Shown one piece after another: positions 50,710 through 60,259 of a DNA stretch of 64,000 bases. The stretch lies in NCBI GenBank assembly GCA_046594215.1, contig JBKJPX010000101.1, positions 1-64,000 of the forward strand, written 5' to 3'. Under the pieces are notes generated by a model. It did no database searches and was not told the DNA's origin. It saw only the letters and a list, made by a program, of their open reading frames with translations. Source of the stretch: Panacagrimonas sp046594215. GTDB lineage: Bacteria; Pseudomonadota; Gammaproteobacteria; Nevskiales; Nevskiaceae. The translations under genes and the position numbers were made by a program. Positions within the stretch are counted from its first letter, which is position 1, and each line of letters opens with the position of its first letter.

Positions 50710-51320
50710 TGGGTGCGGACGGCACTTCGCCGCCGCTCCCCGGGAAAGCGTCCGTGAACCGTGGCCCGGCGGGTTCTTCGCCCGGGCCGCTGTCCTCGGG
50801 CGCCGTCCGACGCGGGCGGACGCGTCCGCTGGCGGTCGATCGGCGCTTGCGCGGCGACGATGGCCATATGCATCCCGTCGGGTCGGTTCGCGGCGACGAT
50901 GGCCGCTACTACCCGCCGGGCTATTTCCTCGGCGAGGACGGCGGCTACCACCCTCCCGGTTCCTGGCTGGGCGGCGACCGTCGCTATCACCGTCACGACG
51001 AGGTGCTGTGTCCCGATGGCGAGTATCGCCATCGCGACCAGTTCCTGGGCGTCGACGGGCGCTATCACCCGAAGTATTCGTTCCTGGGTGACGACGGCCG
51101 CTACCACCTGCCAGGCGCATACAAGGGCCTGGACGGCAAGTACCACCCGCGCGGCAGCTTTCGCGGCGTGGACGGCAAGTATCACCACGCAGGCTCGTTT
51201 CTCGGCGACGACGGCGAGTATCACATTCTGGAATCGCGTCGCCTGGGCAGCGGTCGCTACGTCGTGCCCGCGGAGTACGCGGACAAGGCGAAGAGCGATC
51301 GTAAGGGCGTGGATTGCTGA
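50709..51320 (+). CDS. 13-residue tandem-repeat protein coupled to cold-shock gene
   Basis: This is a 203-residue protein without recognisable family. Residues 49-178 are exactly ten consecutive 13-residue units with no gaps, consensus G-D-D-G-R-Y-H-P-P-G-S-F-L, e.g. GDDGRYYPPGYFL and GVDGKYHPRGSFR. The units at 88-113 are the most degenerate. The N-terminal 48 residues are Pro/Gly-rich and the C-terminus is basic. The aromatic, Asp/Gly-rich turn pattern suggests a beta-repeat fold. The ATG overlaps the cold-shock stop, so it is probably co-expressed under the same conditions. Confidence 0.82.
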   Translation: MGADGTSPPLPGKASVNRGPAGSSPGPLSSGAVRRGRTRPLAVDRRLRGDDGHMHPVGSVRGDDGRYYPPGYFLGEDGGYHPPGSWLGGDRRYHRHDEVLCPDGEYRHRDQFLGVDGRYHPKYSFLGDDGRYHLPGAYKGLDGKYHPRGSFRGVDGKYHHAGSFLGDDGEYHILESRRLGSGRYVVPAEYADKAKSDRKGVDC

Positions 51321-51409
51321 GAAGAGGGGCGGCGCGAGGTCGCGCCGCCGTCGGGGCCCGGATACGGTGCTGGTTACCTTTGCCCGGTCCTGTCCGGTAG
51401 GCTTCCAGC

Positions 51410-52357
51410 ATGTCCTCGGTCGACGATGACGATGTCACGGTCCTGGTGCCCCCGGCGCCACGGGCGTTCGTCCGCTTTGGCCCGAACCCTACCGGGCGTG
51501 ATTTCGTGGTCGGCGACGTGCACGGGCAGGTCGCGATGCTGGATCGCCTGCTGCGCGCCGTCGGCTTCGACCGGCACTTCGACCGGCTCTTTTCGCTGGG
51601 GGACCTGATCGACCGTGGTCCCGGCAGCGAGGAGTTGTTGCAGCGTTTCCACGACGAGACTTCGATGTACTGCATCCGCGGCAACCACGAGGAGTTGCTG
51701 CTGGCTGCGCGCTTCAACCTGGCCTACCGCGGCGTGTGGGAGCGCAACGGCGGCGACTGGGCGGACGATCTCTCCGAGAAGCGCCTCGCGGAACTCGCGG
51801 CGATGGTCGAGCAGATGCCGCTGGTGATCGAGCTGGAGCTCGGCGACGGGCGGCGCGTGGGCATGGTCCACGCCGAGGTACCGCCGGGCATGGGCTGGGA
51901 CGCGGTGCGGCGCGTGGAGCCGGGCCCGCCCGACGAGGTCGACGATCGCGATTCCAACCTGGAGTCGAGCCTGCTGTGGGGACGCCGGCGCGTGAACGCG
52001 CTGATGCTCATGGCGCAGAACCCGGAGGCCGAGGATCTCGACGACGCCGAGCGTCGGCGCGCGATCCGCGCGGTCACGCCGGTCGACGGCATCGACCTCG
52101 TGCTGGTGGGTCACACGATCATCCCGTCGCGTCGCCCCGCCCGGTCGGGCAACGTGATGTTCCTGGACACTGGCTCGTACAAGATCGACGGCCGTCTCAC
52201 GCTCGCTGAACCCGGTGCCGACCGCTATTGGCAGTGCGACCGCGACGGCCGCCTGCGCACCGAGCCTGATGGCATGCCGCTGCCGAACGCGGTGCCGCTG
52301 CGCGAAGCCTATGTGCGTGCGTCGCGCATCGCGACGGTGCGGTCGACGGTCAGCTGA
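51410..52357 (+). CDS. Metallophosphoesterase (lambda-type protein phosphatase family)
   Basis: This 315-residue PPP-type phosphoesterase has the motifs GDVHG, GDLIDRGP and GNHE in order near residues 35, 65 and 95, and a distal LVGHT and DTGSYK. It would dephosphorylate phosphoproteins or nucleotides using a dimetal centre, comparable to PrpA/PrpB. The C-terminal tail of about 50 residues is additional. It may be expressed with the preceding repeat-protein gene, but the gap is 89 bp. Confidence 0.88.
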   Translation: MSSVDDDDVTVLVPPAPRAFVRFGPNPTGRDFVVGDVHGQVAMLDRLLRAVGFDRHFDRLFSLGDLIDRGPGSEELLQRFHDETSMYCIRGNHEELLLAARFNLAYRGVWERNGGDWADDLSEKRLAELAAMVEQMPLVIELELGDGRRVGMVHAEVPPGMGWDAVRRVEPGPPDEVDDRDSNLESSLLWGRRRVNALMLMAQNPEAEDLDDAERRRAIRAVTPVDGIDLVLVGHTIIPSRRPARSGNVMFLDTGSYKIDGRLTLAEPGADRYWQCDRDGRLRTEPDGMPLPNAVPLREAYVRASRIATVRSTVS

Positions 52358-52375
52358 TCGAGTTGTCGATTGGCG

Positions 52376-53065
52376 TCAGGCGGCACGGCGATGCTGGCCA
52401 AGCAGCCACCGATAGACGCGCGCATCGGCATACGCGTGTTGCGCGGTCTCGACGTGACCCTCGCCCTGGTCCATGTGGACGCGCGCCGCGCCGACCGGCG
52501 CGTCGGGAGCATCAGCCTCCAGTTCGGCCGAGCGCAATCGCATGACGGTGGTGGCGGCAACGGCGCGCGCGCTCGATCCCACCGACAGCCACAGCGGCGC
52601 CGTGAGATCGGGCTCGGGAATCCGCGTGGGATCCACCGCCCACAGCGCCGCCCAGAAGTCCGGCTGCCGGTGTCCCAGGTCGAACACGCCGTTGCCGCCG
52701 AAGCTGAAGCCTGTGAGATATCGGCGCGTCGGATCGGTGACGTAGCGGGTCTCGATCTCGTGCACGAGAGCGGCGACGCGATCTGCCTGCACGTGCCAGT
52801 GGTCGCCCGCCACCGGCAGCTGCGGTGCGACGACGACGAATGGCAGCACCAGGCCTTCGGCATCCACCACGGACTCAGGGTTCAGCGGACCGTGCATCGT
52901 CATCGCCGTGACCGCGTCCATGGGCTGCGCCTCGCCGTGACCGTGCAGGAAGCACAACAGTGCGGGTCTTGGGTGGGGCCGCTGCGGCAGCGACAGCACG
53001 CCGGCCAGCGGCGCGATGTTCGTGAGGAGCTGCAGCGATGAGACGGGGCGATGCGGATGCTCCAT
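52376..53065 (-). CDS. Alpha/beta hydrolase (esterase-like)
   Basis: This 229-residue hydrolase has the nucleophile elbow GFSFGGNG (Ser near residue 120), an LLCFLHGHGE oxyanion segment near residue 40 and a terminal HVETAQHAY carrying the histidine. It resembles esterase D/polyhydroxybutyrate-type phospholipase/carboxylesterases. The frame stays open far upstream, but the methionine at 53065 begins the folded domain; the upstream part overlaps another gene's region. It converges with the phosphatase gene. Confidence 0.72.
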   Translation of the reverse strand: MEHPHRPVSSLQLLTNIAPLAGVLSLPQRPHPRPALLCFLHGHGEAQPMDAVTAMTMHGPLNPESVVDAEGLVLPFVVVAPQLPVAGDHWHVQADRVAALVHEIETRYVTDPTRRYLTGFSFGGNGVFDLGHRQPDFWAALWAVDPTRIPEPDLTAPLWLSVGSSARAVAATTVMRLRSAELEADAPDAPVGAARVHMDQGEGHVETAQHAYADARVYRWLLGQHRRAA

Positions 53066-53221
53066 GGGGTGCGGTCTCGAAGAAGACGGTTGGGTGTGCG
53101 AGATGGCGACACGAAATTGGACTGTCGCGCATGCGAGGCGTTCCGCCGGCCTGCGTGGTACATGATCAACCGGGTGGAGCGCCACCCGCCCTCTTTTTCC
53201 AGGAAGCGCAGTGATTCGACG

Positions 53222-53956
53222 ATGAGCACCGCCATGAGCCACAAGAAGACCCGCATCCTTGCAGGCGCCAGCGGTTACTCCTTCAAGGAATGGAAAGGCG
53301 CGTTCTACCCGGACAAGATCAAGCCCGAAGCCATGCTCGCGTACTACGCCGAGCAGTTGCCGACGGTGGAGATCAACAACACCTTCTACGCGATGCCCAA
53401 GGCCACGGTGCTGGGGAACTGGGTGCAGCGCACGCCCGCCGGGTTCTGCTTCGCCATCAAGGCGCCGAAGCTCATAACCCACCAGGCGAAGCTGAAGGCG
53501 GAAGCCGCGGCGGATTCGGTGACGTACTTGTACAAGACGCTCGCGACGCTCGGCGACAAGCGCGGGCCGGTGCTGTTCCAGTTGCCGCCGTTCGTGAAGA
53601 AGGACGTCTCGCTGTTGGCAGGATTCCTGGGCCTGCTGCCGAAAGATCACCGTGCGGCGTTCGAGTTCCGGCACGAAAGCTGGTTCGACGATGAGGTCTA
53701 CGAGGCCTTGCGTGCGGCGGGTGCGTCGCTGTGCCTGTCCGAACGCGAGGACAACGCGCCGCCGCCACTGGTGGAGACCGCGCCCTGGGGGTACGTGCGG
53801 CTGCGGCTCGAGGAATATTCGGAGAAGGACCTGGAGCGGTGGGCGGAGCGGTTGCTGGAGAGCGCGTGGAAGCAGATCCACGTGTACTTCATGCACGAGC
53901 CGACAGCGCCGGCGTATGCGCAGACGCTGATGAAGTTTGCGGGCGCGGGAAAGTAA
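53222..53956 (+). CDS. DUF72 family protein
   Basis: This 244-residue DUF72 protein has a TIM-barrel-like fold. The opening AGASGYSFKEWKGAFYPDKI and VEINNTFYAMP are the typical signature, and FEFRHESWFDDEVYEAL follows. The function is unknown, although the family often occurs near DNA-repair and stress genes. The start at 53222 is followed by a run to the signature at residue 14. Confidence 0.85.
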   Translation: MSTAMSHKKTRILAGASGYSFKEWKGAFYPDKIKPEAMLAYYAEQLPTVEINNTFYAMPKATVLGNWVQRTPAGFCFAIKAPKLITHQAKLKAEAAADSVTYLYKTLATLGDKRGPVLFQLPPFVKKDVSLLAGFLGLLPKDHRAAFEFRHESWFDDEVYEALRAAGASLCLSEREDNAPPPLVETAPWGYVRLRLEEYSEKDLERWAERLLESAWKQIHVYFMHEPTAPAYAQTLMKFAGAGK

Positions 53957-54063
53957 AAAGGGAGTGCGTAGCCGGCGCCTGTCCCTCCAGACGAAGGAGG
54001 CGATGAGCGGGATGGGAGAAACGTGAGCGAGTAGCCGTCGCACCGGTCGCCCCGCTCGCGACG

Positions 54064-55290
54064 ATGCTGCCGATGCAGACAGAAGCCAGCCGGACGAAGA
54101 CGAGACGTGTGATGCCGATTCGCAAGGTGCTGTCCCAGGGCCTCGTGCCCGTGAAGATCTACACCGACGATGTCGGCGAGAACGCGCAGGCGCAGCTCGT
54201 CAACATCGCGATGCTCCCATTCGTCCATCACCACGTGGCCGCGATGCCCGACGTGCACCTGGGTATCGGCGCCACGGTGGGCTCCGTGATCCCGACCAGG
54301 GGCGCCATCATTCCCGCCGCGGTGGGCGTGGACATCGGCTGCGGCATGAACGCGGTGCGCACCTCGCTGCGGGCCAAGGACCTGCCGGATTCGTTGTGCA
54401 GACTGCGGGCTCGCATCGAGCACGCGGTGCCGGTGGGGTCGGCGGGCCACAAGGACACGCACAAGCAGCGGCGTGCGCTCGCGCGCGTGGCGCCGGGCCT
54501 GTCGGCGATCCAGGCCAAGTACCCCAGGAAGCTGCAGGCCAACTGGGAGCTGCAGCTGGGTTCGCTGGGCGGCGGCAACCACTTCATCGAGCTGTGCCTG
54601 GACGAGAACCAGGACGTATGGGTGATGCTGCACTCGGGTTCGCGCGGCATCGGCAACCGCATCGGCCAGTTCTTCATCGAGGCCGCGCGGCGCGAGATGG
54701 AGCGACACAGCATCCGCCTGCCGGATCGCGACCTTGCGTACTTCACGGAGGGCAGCGAGCTGTTCGACGACTACGTGGAGGCGGTGGGCTGGGCGCAGGA
54801 CTACGCGATGGAGAACCGCCGGCTAATGCTGGAGCTGGTGTTGCGCGTGCTGCACGCGGACCTGCCGCCGTTCACGCTGACGCGTGAAGCCATCAACTGC
54901 CACCACAACTACGTGGCGCGCGAGCATCACTACGGCGCGGACGTCTGGGTGACCCGCAAGGGCGCGATCCGCGCAGGCGCGGGCGACCTCGGCATCATTC
55001 CCGGCAGCATGGGCGCACGTTCCTACATCGTGAGAGGGAAGGGGGATGCGGAGTCGCTGTGCTCGTGCGCGCACGGCGCAGGTCGCAGGATGTCGCGCAC
55101 CGATGCGCAGAAGCACTTCACGGTGGAAGACCTGAAACGCCAGACCGCCGGTGTCGAGTGCCGCAAGGATGGCGGGGTGCTGGACGAGATCCCGGGCGCG
55201 TACAAGGATATCGACACGGTGATGGCGAACCAGTCGGACCTGGTGGAGGTGGTGCACACGCTCAAGCAGGTGCTGTGCGTGAAGGGATGA
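54064..55290 (+). CDS. rtcB: RtcB-family RNA ligase
   Basis: This 408-residue RtcB ligase joins 2',3'-cyclic phosphate or 3'-phosphate RNA ends to 5'-OH with GTP. Metal ligands lie in MPDVHLGIGATVGSV and GVDIGCGMNA, then GGGNHFIELC. HHNYVAREHHYG precedes the C-terminal GSMGARSYIVRG and the guanylylated histidine in CAHGAGRRMSR. An ATG at 54112 would give a start nearer to the family N-terminus. No RtcA or RtcR gene adjoins. Confidence 0.93.
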   Translation: MLPMQTEASRTKTRRVMPIRKVLSQGLVPVKIYTDDVGENAQAQLVNIAMLPFVHHHVAAMPDVHLGIGATVGSVIPTRGAIIPAAVGVDIGCGMNAVRTSLRAKDLPDSLCRLRARIEHAVPVGSAGHKDTHKQRRALARVAPGLSAIQAKYPRKLQANWELQLGSLGGGNHFIELCLDENQDVWVMLHSGSRGIGNRIGQFFIEAARREMERHSIRLPDRDLAYFTEGSELFDDYVEAVGWAQDYAMENRRLMLELVLRVLHADLPPFTLTREAINCHHNYVAREHHYGADVWVTRKGAIRAGAGDLGIIPGSMGARSYIVRGKGDAESLCSCAHGAGRRMSRTDAQKHFTVEDLKRQTAGVECRKDGGVLDEIPGAYKDIDTVMANQSDLVEVVHTLKQVLCVKG

Positions 55291-55406
55291 GGTTTTCCTT
55301 TGCCCCGACAGGAATGTCGAGGCCCATGACGAAGAGATCGCGCGCCCGCTTGCCGGTCGGAGCGCTGCGACACGAGAAACCCGCGGTTCCGAGAAGGAGG
55401 ATCCCC

Positions 55407-56963
55407 ATGTACCTGACGCAGTCCCTGCACCGCGCGACGCGCATCCATCCGCACAAGCTGGCGACGATCTGCGGCCCGCGGCGCCATGACTACGCCACCG
55501 TGCTGGACCGCGTGGCACGCCTGGCTGGGGCCTTGCGGGGGCTCGGCGTGTCGGCGGGCGATCGCGTCGGCATCCTGTCGCTGAACTCGGACCGCTACTT
55601 CGAATACTTCTACGCGACCTGGTGGGCGGGAGCGGTCGTCAATCCCTGCAACACGCGCTGGAGCGTGGCCGAGATCGCGTACTCGCTGGCCGACTGCGAG
55701 ACGCGCGTGCTGCTGATCGACGACAGCTTCCTGCCCAGGCTCGCCGAGCTGCGCGCGCAGGCCGGATGCCTGGCCGTCGTGATCCACTGCGGCGACGCGC
55801 CGACGCCGGACGGCCTGCTGCGTTACGACGACCTCGTGGTGCGCACGGCGCCTGCCGAGGAGCAGCTGCGCGGCGGCGAGGACCTGGCCGGAATCTTCTA
55901 CACCGGCGGCACCACCGGCTTTCCGAAGGGTGTGATGCTGCCGCACCGCGCGCTGTACGCCAACGCGCTCGCGCTGGCCGGTGCCTACGGCGACATGAGC
56001 CAGCTCGTGGGCCTGCACGCCGCGCCGATGTTCCACCTCGCTGACGGCATGTTCCTCGGTGCGCTGGCGTCGGCCGGCGCCACACACGCGATGCTGCCGG
56101 CGTTCAAGCCCGACGAGGTCGCGGCCACGATCGCCAGGGAGAAGGTCAGCGCGGCGCTGCTGGTGCCCACGATGATTCAGATGCTGGTCGACTCGCCCGC
56201 GGCACGGGAGCACGACCTGTCGAGCCTGCAGCTGCTGATGTACGGCGGCTCGCCGATCTCCGAGGCGGTGATCGACCGTGCGCTGGCGCTGATGCCGAAC
56301 CTCAACATGCTGCAGGCCTACGGCATGACCGAGATGGCGCCGGTCGTGACGATCCTGCCGGCGGCGTACCACGCGGGCGCGGGGCGCTCGCTTGGCAAGG
56401 TGCGCTCCGGCGGCAAGCCCTGCTCGATCTGCGACGCGAAGATCGTCGACGAGGACGGACAGGAAGTGCCGCGCGGAACGGTCGGCGAGATCGCGGCGCG
56501 CGGGCCAGGGATGATGCTGGGCTACTGGAACAAGCCGGCGGAGACCGCCAAGGCGATGCGCGACGGCTGGTACTTCACCGGCGACGGCGCCTACATGGAC
56601 GACGAGGGTTTCATCTTCATCGCCGACCGCCTCAAGGACATGATCGTCACCGGCGGCGAGAACGTGTACTCGGTCGAGGTCGAGAACGCGGTGGCGCAGC
56701 ATCCCGCGGTGCTGCAGTGCGCGGTCGTCGCCATTCCCGACGAGCGCTGGGGCGAGCTCGTGCACGCCTGCATCGTGTGCCGGCCCGGCGTGTCGGTGAC
56801 GCTCGAGGCGTTGCAGGAGCACTGCAAGGCGCGCATCGCCAACTACAAGGTCCCGCGCTCGCTGCAAGTTGTCGAGAGCCTGCCGATGTCGGGCGCAGGG
56901 AAGATTCTCAAGAACAAGCTGCGTGAGCCGTTCTGGGCGGGGCGCGAGCGCCGCGTGGGATAA
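55407..56963 (+). CDS. Acyl-CoA synthetase (AMP-forming, long-chain/aryl type)
   Basis: This 518-residue AMP-dependent ligase has the P-loop IFYTGGTTGFPKG, the motif AYGMTEMAPVV, DGWYFTGDGAYMDDEGF and a C-terminal SGAGKILKNKL lysine region. It activates a fatty or aromatic acid to its CoA thioester; the substrate is not readable. GAAGGAGG precedes the ATG at 55407 at good spacing. It stands alone downstream of rtcB. Confidence 0.9.
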   Translation: MYLTQSLHRATRIHPHKLATICGPRRHDYATVLDRVARLAGALRGLGVSAGDRVGILSLNSDRYFEYFYATWWAGAVVNPCNTRWSVAEIAYSLADCETRVLLIDDSFLPRLAELRAQAGCLAVVIHCGDAPTPDGLLRYDDLVVRTAPAEEQLRGGEDLAGIFYTGGTTGFPKGVMLPHRALYANALALAGAYGDMSQLVGLHAAPMFHLADGMFLGALASAGATHAMLPAFKPDEVAATIAREKVSAALLVPTMIQMLVDSPAAREHDLSSLQLLMYGGSPISEAVIDRALALMPNLNMLQAYGMTEMAPVVTILPAAYHAGAGRSLGKVRSGGKPCSICDAKIVDEDGQEVPRGTVGEIAARGPGMMLGYWNKPAETAKAMRDGWYFTGDGAYMDDEGFIFIADRLKDMIVTGGENVYSVEVENAVAQHPAVLQCAVVAIPDERWGELVHACIVCRPGVSVTLEALQEHCKARIANYKVPRSLQVVESLPMSGAGKILKNKLREPFWAGRERRVG

Positions 56964-57189
56964 GCCAACCTCTGGGCGTGGACGATTGTCGCCGCCGGGG
57001 TTATCGGGGCGCTGCCGATTTCGCGAAGCGCACGATGGGCGGGACATTTGCATGAGGTTTCCCGGCAAATGGTCGCGGCGCCGCGCGAGCTACGGCATTT
57101 TCTTCGCGATCTGCGTCACCAACGGCCAAGGCACGGGACTTGCAGTCGCCAGCGCTGCGCCGCAGGCGCGAATAACAAGAGCCCAGGCC

Positions 57190-58707
57190 ATGTGCCCCAA
57201 GTCCGACTCTCGCATCCTCCTGTTTGCGCTCTGCGCGACGGCCGCATGGCCGGCTCTCGCCGAGAACGATCCGGCCCTGGACTCGAAGCAGCAGAAAGAG
57301 GCCCCTACCGCGTTCGCCGACAACAAGCCCGTGCCGGTCCTGAATTGGGGCGAGGGCGACGGCAAGAGTTTCTGGATCCCGGCGGCGAACATCTTCCTGT
57401 TCGACTTCGGGCTCAACCAGTTCAACCGCGAGTTCTCGGGCGTGTCGGACTACGACTCCGACTTCCACTCCATCGACGACAACCTCAAGGGCGATTGGGT
57501 CTACGACAGCGACCGTTTCAGCATCAACCAGATCGGCCACCCCTACCAGGGCTCGATGTACCACGGGTTCGCGCGCGCGGCCGGCCTGAGCTACTGGCAG
57601 GCCTCGGCCTACACCTTCGTGAGCAGTGCGGTGTGGGAGATCGCGGGCGAGATCACGCCGCCCTCGATCAACGATCAGCTCACCACCGGCTTCGGCGGCA
57701 GCTTTCTCGGCGAGCCGCTGTTCCGCATGGCGAGCCTGCTGCTGGAGAGCAACAACGGTCACGAGCCGGGCCTGTGGCGCGAGATCGGCGCGGCGGTGAT
57801 CTCGCCTTCCACGGGCTTGACGCGACTGGCCTACGGCAAGCGCTTCGACGGCGTTTTTCGCAGCCACGATCCGGCCGTGTACACGCGCGTCGACGTGGGT
57901 GCCAACATCGCGTCCGACGTCAAATCGGACGTGAGCCGAGGCGCCACGGGCGATCCGTTCACGCCGCAGGCGTACCGCGAGGGCGAGGGCGTGGCCGACT
58001 TCACGCTGGCCTACGGCCTGCCCGGCAAGCCCGGCTACACCTACGACCGTCCGTTCGACTACTTCCACTTCGAGTTCACCGCGGTCACCAGCAACGCGCT
58101 GGAGAACGTGATGTCGCGTGGCCTGCTGTACGGCACCGACTACGCCGTCGGCGACAGCTACCGCGGCATCTGGGGCCTTTACGGAACCTTCGACTACATC
58201 GCGCCACAGATCTTCCGCGTGTCCACCACCTCGGCCTCGGTGGGCACCACCGGGCAGTGGTGGATGTCACGCGACGTGGCGCTGCAGCACACGGTGCTGC
58301 TGGGCGGCGGCTACGGCTCGGCGGGCGAGGCACGCAGCGGCGCTGAGCGCGACTACCGCAGCGGACTCTCGGCGCAGGGGTTGCTCGCCTTGCGCCTGAT
58401 CTACAGCGACCGCTTCTCGCTGGACTCCACCGTGCGCGATTACCGCGTCTCGGACACCGCGTCGGATGACCCCGACGGCAAGGAGAACATCCTGCGCGCC
58501 GACGTTTCGCTGACCTGGCGCGTGCTCCGCTTGCACGGCATCACACTGAAGTACGTTTATTCGAAGCGCGACGCCTCGTTCGACGGCCTGCCGGACGCCA
58601 ACCAGAAGGTCAGCGCCCTGAGCATCGGCTACACCTACCTCGGACAGACCCGGTTCGGCGCGGTCGACTGGCGACCGCGCAGCCAGGGTGGTCCCGAGCC
58701 GCGCTAG
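57190..58707 (+). CDS. DUF3943-type outer-membrane protein
   Basis: This 505-residue protein has a signal peptide (ILLFALCATAAWPALA-E near residue 25) and a DUF3943-like core: NIFLFDFGLNQFNREF, INQIGHPYQGSMYHGFARA and YTFVSSAVWEIAGEITPPS are typical. The second half is rich in alternating aromatic beta strands (barrel). The function is unknown. Upstream in-frame starts exist, but the methionine at 57190 gives the signal peptide. Confidence 0.8.
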   Translation: MCPKSDSRILLFALCATAAWPALAENDPALDSKQQKEAPTAFADNKPVPVLNWGEGDGKSFWIPAANIFLFDFGLNQFNREFSGVSDYDSDFHSIDDNLKGDWVYDSDRFSINQIGHPYQGSMYHGFARAAGLSYWQASAYTFVSSAVWEIAGEITPPSINDQLTTGFGGSFLGEPLFRMASLLLESNNGHEPGLWREIGAAVISPSTGLTRLAYGKRFDGVFRSHDPAVYTRVDVGANIASDVKSDVSRGATGDPFTPQAYREGEGVADFTLAYGLPGKPGYTYDRPFDYFHFEFTAVTSNALENVMSRGLLYGTDYAVGDSYRGIWGLYGTFDYIAPQIFRVSTTSASVGTTGQWWMSRDVALQHTVLLGGGYGSAGEARSGAERDYRSGLSAQGLLALRLIYSDRFSLDSTVRDYRVSDTASDDPDGKENILRADVSLTWRVLRLHGITLKYVYSKRDASFDGLPDANQKVSALSIGYTYLGQTRFGAVDWRPRSQGGPEPR

Positions 58708-58804
58708 CGTCACCGCGGTCGCCACCGGACTTCCGTCACAGCCGAGGTTGGTGATCGCGCGCGCGTTCGTGCAAGGTTGGGCCCACGCAGACAGGAGAGT
58801 CGCG

Positions 58805-60214
58805 ATGGCCGCACGCACGAGTTTCGAGATGAACTTCGGACCCAAGGGCGCCGCGAAGCCGCGCAAAGCCGAAGACCCGATGCGCCTGCTGCTGCTGGGC
58901 GACTTCAGCGGCAGGCCGGCCGCGGAACGCCCGCCGCTGGCCACGCGACCGACCTTGCGCGTGGACGTGGACAATTTCGACGCGACGATGGCCAGGCTGG
59001 CGTCGCGCGTTCGCACCGGCGTCGGCGATATCGCATTCGCCACGCTCGACGATTTCCACCCCGACGCATTGTTCGCGAAGTTCACCCTGTTCCAGGCCTT
59101 GCGCACCGCGCGTACGCAGCCGCCCCCGGCGCCGAAACCGGGCGAGGGACTCTCCGGCGCCGCCGCTGCCGCGGACGACGAATCCCCGCTGTCCGCGCTG
59201 CTGGGTGGTATGCCCGCCGGCGTCTCGCCCACCCGCAGGGCCGCCGGCGCCGCGGAAGGGCTCGACGAAATGATTCGCCGCATCGTTGCGCCGCACATCG
59301 TTCCCGACCGCATCGCGGAGACCAAGAGCTACGTCGCCGCCGTGGACTCGGCCATCGCCGAGCAGATGCGACTGGTGCTGCACGACCCGGCGTTCCAGAC
59401 GCGCGAGGCGGCGTGGCGCGGCGTGCAATGGCTGGTGGCGAATCTCGAACTCGACGAGACCTTGCAGCTGCACCTGTTCGACGTGTCGCGCGAGGAACTG
59501 CTTCTGGATTTCGCGAGCGCCGGCGCCAAGGTCGCCCAGACCGAGACCTACGCCGCGCTCGTCGATCGCTGGCGCAACCAGCCGGGCGCTATCGGCTGGT
59601 CGGCGCTCGTGGGCTTGTACCGTTTCGGTTCGTCGCCAGTGGATATCGGCCTGCTCGCGGGCCTGGGCGTGGTCGCGGCGCAGGCGGGCGGTCCGTTCCT
59701 CGCCGACGGGGATCCGGCGCTGGCCAAGGTCGACGAGCCGGGGCTGGACGACTGGAACGAGCTGCGTGGGAGCGAGTTGGCGCGCTGGATTGGCCTGGTT
59801 GCGCCGCGCCTCCTGCTGCGCCGCCCCTACGGCGCGCGCGACGAGAAGATCGACGCCTTCGCGTTCGAGGAACTCGGCAACACGCCGGCGCACGAGCACT
59901 ATCTCTGGGGTTCGGGTGCGATCGCCTGCGCGCTGCTGCTCGGCCGTGCCTTCCGCGGCGCCGAGGGCTGGTCGTTCTCGCCCAACGAGGATCGCGACAT
60001 CGGCGACCTGCCCAGCGCCACCCGCATCGACGAGCACGGCGACAAGGAACTCGTGCCGTCGGCGGAACGCTTCTTCGGCGATGCCGAGGCGCAGCGGATG
60101 CTCGATGCGGGGCTCATGCCCTTGCTGAGCCATCGACATCTGAATGCGGCGCAGCTCATGCGCTTCCAGTCGATAGCGGAGCCGGCGGCGGCGATCGAAG
60201 GCCTGCCCGAATAA
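58805..60214 (+). CDS. Solitary TssB-TssC-like contractile-sheath fusion protein
   Basis: This 469-residue protein joins two type VI sheath-like domains. The N-terminal one has MRLLLLGDFSGRP near residue 20 and a DFHPDALFAKF segment, as in TssB/VipA. The second has MRLVLHDPAFQTREAAWRGVQW and APRLLLRRPYGARDE, as in TssC/VipB. Sheath genes normally sit in a complete T6SS locus; none of the other T6SS genes is in the window. The start at 58805 has AGGAGAG upstream. It may be an orphan sheath-like protein or part of a split system. Confidence 0.78.
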   Translation: MAARTSFEMNFGPKGAAKPRKAEDPMRLLLLGDFSGRPAAERPPLATRPTLRVDVDNFDATMARLASRVRTGVGDIAFATLDDFHPDALFAKFTLFQALRTARTQPPPAPKPGEGLSGAAAAADDESPLSALLGGMPAGVSPTRRAAGAAEGLDEMIRRIVAPHIVPDRIAETKSYVAAVDSAIAEQMRLVLHDPAFQTREAAWRGVQWLVANLELDETLQLHLFDVSREELLLDFASAGAKVAQTETYAALVDRWRNQPGAIGWSALVGLYRFGSSPVDIGLLAGLGVVAAQAGGPFLADGDPALAKVDEPGLDDWNELRGSELARWIGLVAPRLLLRRPYGARDEKIDAFAFEELGNTPAHEHYLWGSGAIACALLLGRAFRGAEGWSFSPNEDRDIGDLPSATRIDEHGDKELVPSAERFFGDAEAQRMLDAGLMPLLSHRHLNAAQLMRFQSIAEPAAAIEGLPE

Positions 60215-60259
60215 CACGTCGCGACTCGAGGGAGAAGCGCCGCTTCGTCCGGACTGCGG

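Noticed and set aside
50853..51242. 39-bp periodic DNA considered as a CRISPR or minisatellite
   Set aside because: There are no constant spacers, the period is in frame and changes are mostly at codon level, so it is a coding repeat.
52376..54043. Extended 555-residue version of the esterase-like protein
   Set aside because: The N-terminal 326 residues overlap the DUF72 gene on the other strand and show shadow composition. The folded domain starts at 53065.
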